From the NCBI GenBank assembly GCA_035538735.1, contig DATLJU010000142.1, positions 1 through 8,562 of the forward strand: 8,562 bases of DNA. The letters are read 5' to 3'. Below are positions 6,701-8,562 of this stretch, one piece after another. The position numbers and the translations under genes were made by a program. Position 1 is the first letter of the stretch; every line of letters starts with the position of its first letter. The notes beneath the pieces were generated by a model. That model was not told where the DNA came from, made no database searches, and saw nothing but the letters and a program-made list of their open reading frames with translations. The stretch comes from Anaeromyxobacter_A sp035538735 (GTDB lineage Bacteria > Myxococcota > Myxococcia > Myxococcales > Anaeromyxobacteraceae).

Positions 6701-7159
6701 CAGAAGGACTACTCGAGCGTCGCCCGGGCGCTGAACCTCGCCTCGGACAAGCACGGGTTCTTCCTCGAGCTCCACCCGAAGCTCGGCCCCGTCGAGACTT
6801 CACTGTCCGGCATCTTCCTCGCGGGCGGGTGCCAGGGGCCGAAGGACATCCCCGAGTCCGTGGCGCAGGGCGGCGCGGCGGCCGCCGAGGCGCTCACGCT
6901 CTTCAGCATGGGCGAGGTCGAGGTCGAGCCCACCGTGGCGCGCGCGGACCCGGCGCTCTGCACCGGCTGCAAGACGTGCGTGAACCTCTGCGCGTACAAG
7001 GCGATCTCCTTCAGCGAGGAGCGCAAGGTGGCCGTCGTGAACGAGGCGCTGTGCCAGGGGTGCGGCACCTGCGCCGCCGCCTGCCCGGTCTCCGCGCTGC
7101 GCGTCCAGCACTTCACCCAGGACCAGATTTTCGCCCAGATCGAGGGGATCCTCGCATGA
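3794..7159 (+). CDS. hdrA: HdrA with inserted GltD/NfnB-like NAD(P)H oxidoreductase module (electron-bifurcating subunit)
   Basis: HdrA is the FAD subunit that splits electron pairs between ferredoxin and HdrBC. This one has 1121 residues against roughly 650-670 in methanogens. Visible in order: an N-terminal HdrA domain (about 1-140; VGVYICHCGTNI, cysteines C10, C12, C39, C46, C71); a first FAD-binding part (145-240; VVGGGIAG, then GGRMAQ and FPTLDCAGCTLTPK); a ferredoxin motif C245/C248/C251/C255; a foreign module at about 291-760 (described separately); the resumed HdrA part (C761, C764, C767, C770, C773, C777, then GAIVVATG near 796-803); the signature IQCVGSRD with C860, C873, C877, C878; a second GLTP/flavin segment; and two C-terminal clusters C1056/C1059/C1062/C1066 and C1087/C1090/C1093/C1097. 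Removing the insert leaves about 650 residues, the normal HdrA length. The start overlaps the hdrB stop as ATGA, and the HdrA N-terminus begins immediately. The core assignment is very secure; coupling to pyridine nucleotide is inferred from the insert. Confidence 0.95.
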   Translation: MSKRVGVYICHCGTNIDGKVDVEKISDEIGAEGGDVVVCRHYKYMCSEPGQKLIRDDVAALKLDHVVEASCSPKMHEPTFRNCVSQAGMNQYMFEMVNIREHCSWVTESRELATLKAKSLIKGGIERVKHHRPLVGSKKPVTRQALVVGGGIAGLTAALKIARSGYKVFVVEKEEIIGGRMAQFDKTFPTLDCAGCTLTPKTSEVGRHPNIEILTKAEVVEVGGFVGNFKVKVKQQPRYVKLDKCTGCGDCQKVCPIDVSSKFELGMATRHPISRPFPQAIPNKYSIIRDGSPPCQSACPAGVNVVGYMNLAGLGKFDEALALVRERMPFASSCGRICFHPCESGCKRGQLDAPLAICQTKRFLGDREMEQGVFVHPKKRDERPERIALVGGGPASMSAAYYLALMGLKPVIFEAAPEAGGWLRYGIPEYRLPKAVLRRELENLSSMGVEIHCNTPIGPGRSVDDLLKKEGFSAVFLGVGAQDAIRIPVPGADAAGVHWGVEYLRDCGLGKGPALAGKRVVVVGGGNVAVDAARTAIRQGPASVTAISLESREEMPASPWEIEDAEHEGVRFEHRWGVKQLFAQGGQVTGLELRAVARVFDEQRRFAPTYHDDQLTLRDADVVILAIGQKTAMKFLTPEDGVALTARGLVQVDPDTLATTRPGVFAGGDCTLGPASFVQAIAKGREAAEAIYAHVVQGGLREVPAREREVAKELTDEERKRARPISRQRMPVRGVEERRGGFAEVELGFSAEMAKAEGQRCMSCSLCCQCGECVRTCGPGAIDLTEREQVRELDVGAIVVATGIDVFDAGKWPEYGHGRYPDVLTNLQFERLCNAAGPTGGKVVRPSDGKVPENIVFIQCVGSRDKARGAEYCSKVCCMISAKQLSIFKHHNHHGKAYVFYIDNRCGGKGYEEFLRRAIEEEDATYIRGRAAKVFQEGGKLVVRGENTLVGEPVEVEADMVVLATGLTPQKDYSSVARALNLASDKHGFFLELHPKLGPVETSLSGIFLAGGCQGPKDIPESVAQGGAAAAEALTLFSMGEVEVEPTVARADPALCTGCKTCVNLCAYKAISFSEERKVAVVNEALCQGCGTCAAACPVSALRVQHFTQDQIFAQIEGILA
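4664..6073 (+). other. GltD/NfnB/dihydropyrimidine-dehydrogenase-like module inserted in HdrA
   Basis: HdrA residues about 291-760 look like the small subunit of glutamate synthase or NfnB. The Fe-S part has C295/C299 and C334/C338/C342/C346, reading SSCGRICFHPC, as in the DPD/GltD N-terminal cluster domain. An FAD Rossmann fold follows (IALVGGGPASMSAAYYLA, 387-404, then GGWLRYGIPEYRLPK). Next comes an NAD(P)-binding Rossmann fold (VVVVGGGNVAVDAARTA, 520-536) and the closing FAD motif GVFAGGDCTLG (663-673). The nucleotide-specificity loop reads SLESREEMPA (548-557), where NADPH enzymes of the family have basic residues. The module ends with an EGQRCMSC segment that runs straight into the HdrA ferredoxin motif. 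It probably lets NAD(H) exchange electrons with the bifurcating core. Confidence 0.88.
7142..7147 (+). promoter_or_regulatory. Shine-Dalgarno of mvhD
   Basis: GAGGGG ends 8 bases before the ATG at 7156, inside the last codons of hdrA. It supports the MvhD start, which also overlaps the hdrA stop as ATGA. Confidence 0.6.
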
Positions 7160-7590
7160 GCGAGTTCGAGCCGAAGATCGTCGCCTTCCTGTGCAACTGG
7201 TGCACGTACGTGGCCGCCGACGCCGCGGGCGTCTCCCGCTTCGTCCAGAAGCCAAACGTGCGCGTCATCCGCGTGAACTGCTCCGGGATGGTCGACCCGA
7301 GCTACGTGATGAAGGCGTTCGCCAGCGGCGCGGACGGCGTGCTCGTGGGCGGCTGCCATCCCGGCGATTGCCACTACGTCGTCGGCAACATCAAGGCGAT
7401 GCGCCGCGCGCCGCTCCTCAAGAAGCTGCTCGGCGAGCTCGGCGTCGAGGAGCTGCGCTTTCGCCTGAAGTGGATCGCCGCGTCCGAGCCGAGCCAGTTC
7501 GCGAAGACCGTGAACGACATGACCGAGGAGATCCGGAAGCTGGGCCCGTTCAAGCGCAAGAAGAAGGGCGCGAAGAGGAGCGCGGCGTGA
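7156..7590 (+). CDS. mvhD: Methyl-viologen-reducing hydrogenase delta subunit (MvhD)
   Basis: MvhD is the [2Fe-2S] adaptor that passes electrons from the hydrogenase (or a formate dehydrogenase) to HdrA. The 144-residue protein has the family's five cysteines: C13 and C16 (FLCNWCTY), C42 (VNCSGMVDP), C67 (GGCHPGD) and C72 (DCHY). The GADGVLVGGCHPGDCHY block, the 'GN' that follows and the WIAASE segment near 112-117 are all typical, and the length is normal for a stand-alone MvhD. The last 15 or so residues form a Lys/Arg-rich tail (FKRKKKGAKR) that is not part of the conserved core. Its place between hdrA and mvhG matches its bridging role. The start is the ATG overlapping the hdrA stop. Confidence 0.95.
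   Translation: MSEFEPKIVAFLCNWCTYVAADAAGVSRFVQKPNVRVIRVNCSGMVDPSYVMKAFASGADGVLVGGCHPGDCHYVVGNIKAMRRAPLLKKLLGELGVEELRFRLKWIAASEPSQFAKTVNDMTEEIRKLGPFKRKKKGAKRSAA
7575..7580 (+). promoter_or_regulatory. Shine-Dalgarno of mvhG
   Basis: GAGGAG ends 6 bases before a GTG at 7587 whose G-T-G-A overlaps the mvhD stop. It decides the non-ATG start of the following gene, which would otherwise have no ATG before the first conserved cysteine. Confidence 0.7.
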
Positions 7591-8562
7591 CCCAGGGAGA
7601 GCGACAGAAGCGGAAGCTGGCCGTCTACACCGCCACGGGCTGCCGCGCCTGCGAGCAGGGGATCCTCGATCTCAACTACGAGGTGAGCGAGCTCGGCCGG
7701 TTCGCGGACCCGGTGTTCTGGCCGTACGTGCTCGGTACGTCCTGGGAGGCGCTGCCGGACGTCGACGTCGCGCTCTTCGCCGGGGCGATCCGCACCGAGG
7801 GCGATCGCGAGGCCGCGCTGCGGCTCCGCGAGCGATCGGAGCTGCTCGTCGCCGTCGGCGCCTGCGCCGCCTTCGGAGGGCTGCCCGGGCTCGCCAACCT
7901 GGCCGACGGCGGGGATCCCGCCGAAGCGACCGCAGCGAAGGGCGCGTCCGAGGGCGCGGGCCCGGCGGTGCCCCCGCTCGAGCCGGAGGCGCTCTGCCTG
8001 TCGCAGGCGGTTCCGGTCGACTACTTCGTGCCCGGCTGCCCGCCGACGCAGAACCTCCTCTGGGCCGCGGTGCTCGCGCTGGTGTGCCGCGGCGAGTCCG
8101 TCTCGCGGCTCTCGTACGCGGCGGCGAGGCTGCCCCAGCCCGTCGCGGAGGCGATCGCCGCGGGGGTGCTCCCTCCCCGCGGGACGGTCTTCGCCGGCGA
8201 GAAGGCCGTCTGCGGCACGTGCTCGCGGGTCAAGGAGGAGAAGAAGTTCGGGGCGTGCAAGCGCCCCTACGAAGCGTACCAGGAGACCGGGCGGTGCCTG
8301 CTCGAGCAGGGGCTGATCTGCCAGGGCGTCGCGACGCAGGAGGGCTGCGGCGGCCTCTGCACCGGCGTCGGCATCCCGTGCCGCGGCTGCTTCGGGAGGG
8401 CGCCCGCCATCTTCGACCCCGGCGCGAAGATGGTCGGCGCGATCGCCTCCACGATCGACTCGGCGAACGCGCAGGAGATCGCCGGCCTCGCGGACGGGTT
8501 CGTGGATCTGACGGGCACGCTGTACCGCTATTCACTGCCGGCGCAATGCTCGCTGCTGGCCG
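7587..8562 (+). CDS. mvhG: [NiFe] hydrogenase small subunit, MvhG-like (group 3c type), 3' truncated
   Basis: This is the electron-transfer subunit of a hydrogenase, expected to hold three [4Fe-4S] clusters and to dock on MvhA and MvhD. The frame is open for 325 residues to the right edge without a stop. The proximal-cluster ligands are C19 and C22 (GCRACE, with the conserved Glu after the second Cys), C93 (VGACAAFGG) and C151 (VPGCPP). Ligands for the other clusters come from C209/C212 (CGTC), C237 and C245 (RCLLEQGLIC), C254, C258, C265 and C268 (EGCGGLC...PCRGC). The N-terminus has no twin-arginine signal, consistent with a cytoplasmic enzyme. Residues about 106-130 are an Ala/Gly/Pro-rich, poorly conserved stretch. 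GTG was chosen as start from the GTGA overlap and the Shine-Dalgarno. The large subunit MvhA is expected just beyond the window. Without it, Ni-Fe activity cannot be judged. Confidence 0.93.
   Translation, partial: MTQGERQKRKLAVYTATGCRACEQGILDLNYEVSELGRFADPVFWPYVLGTSWEALPDVDVALFAGAIRTEGDREAALRLRERSELLVAVGACAAFGGLPGLANLADGGDPAEATAAKGASEGAGPAVPPLEPEALCLSQAVPVDYFVPGCPPTQNLLWAAVLALVCRGESVSRLSYAAARLPQPVAEAIAAGVLPPRGTVFAGEKAVCGTCSRVKEEKKFGACKRPYEAYQETGRCLLEQGLICQGVATQEGCGGLCTGVGIPCRGCFGRAPAIFDPGAKMVGAIASTIDSANAQEIAGLADGFVDLTGTLYRYSLPAQCSLLA

Noticed and set aside
3683..6775. Antisense open frame of about 1030 codons opposite hdrB/hdrA
   Set aside because: It is rich in Arg, Ala, Leu, Asp and His with no recognisable domain and lies opposite a clearly conserved gene. 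Long antisense frames are expected when third positions are nearly all G or C.
8021..8535. Antisense frames at the right end
   Set aside because: They lie opposite conserved cysteine motifs of the hydrogenase small subunit and show no domain of their own.
1..8562. Methanogen origin
   Set aside because: Hdr and Mvh genes suggest it, but the very high GC, the HycB-type ferredoxin and the GltD fusion fit an anaerobic bacterium better. No coenzyme F420-type FdhB is present.

Overview
The window is wall-to-wall coding DNA on the + strand and reads as the interior of one operon for a cytoplasmic, flavin-based electron-transfer complex of the heterodisulfide reductase (Hdr) / F420-non-reducing hydrogenase (Mvh) type. 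It is strongly G/C-rich, with nearly every third codon position G or C. Gene style and content suggest a high-GC anaerobic or facultative bacterium, for example a Myxococcota or deltaproteobacterial lineage. That placement is inference; no taxonomic marker is present.

Layout, left to right: (1) 1-1820, the C-terminal 605 residues of a formate-dehydrogenase-like molybdopterin oxidoreductase, cut by the left edge; (2) 1817-2353, a 178-aa ferredoxin subunit with 16 canonical cysteines for four [4Fe-4S] clusters (HycB/DmsB family); (3) 2350-2925, HdrC; (4) 2922-3797, HdrB with two complete CCG (cysteine-rich) motifs; (5) 3794-7159, an oversized 1121-aa HdrA carrying an inserted GltD/NfnB-like NAD(P)H:flavin oxidoreductase module; (6) 7156-7590, MvhD; (7) 7587-8562, the start of MvhG, the small subunit of a group 3c-like [NiFe] hydrogenase, cut by the right edge. 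Each of the six gene junctions is a 4-base ATGA or GTGA stop/start overlap. There is therefore no intergenic space, and no promoter or terminator lies inside the window.

In characterised relatives, MvhAG takes electrons from H2 and MvhD passes them to HdrA. The HdrA FAD bifurcates them, one to ferredoxin and one through HdrC to the non-cubane clusters of HdrB. Here two more arms are attached. One is the FdhA-like subunit with its four-cluster ferredoxin. The other is a pyridine-nucleotide module built into HdrA, whose nucleotide-binding loop looks NAD(H)-type. The locus thus looks like a multi-input electron hub that could link H2, ferredoxin, NAD(H) and an unidentified HdrB substrate.

Two features stand out. 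The GltD-like module sits cleanly inside the second ferredoxin motif of HdrA. The FdhA-like protein appears to have lost the Cys/Sec molybdenum ligand and other cofactor motifs, so it may be a structural or electron-wiring subunit rather than a formate dehydrogenase. No RNA genes, mobile elements or CRISPR arrays were seen. One strong hairpin lies inside the first gene.
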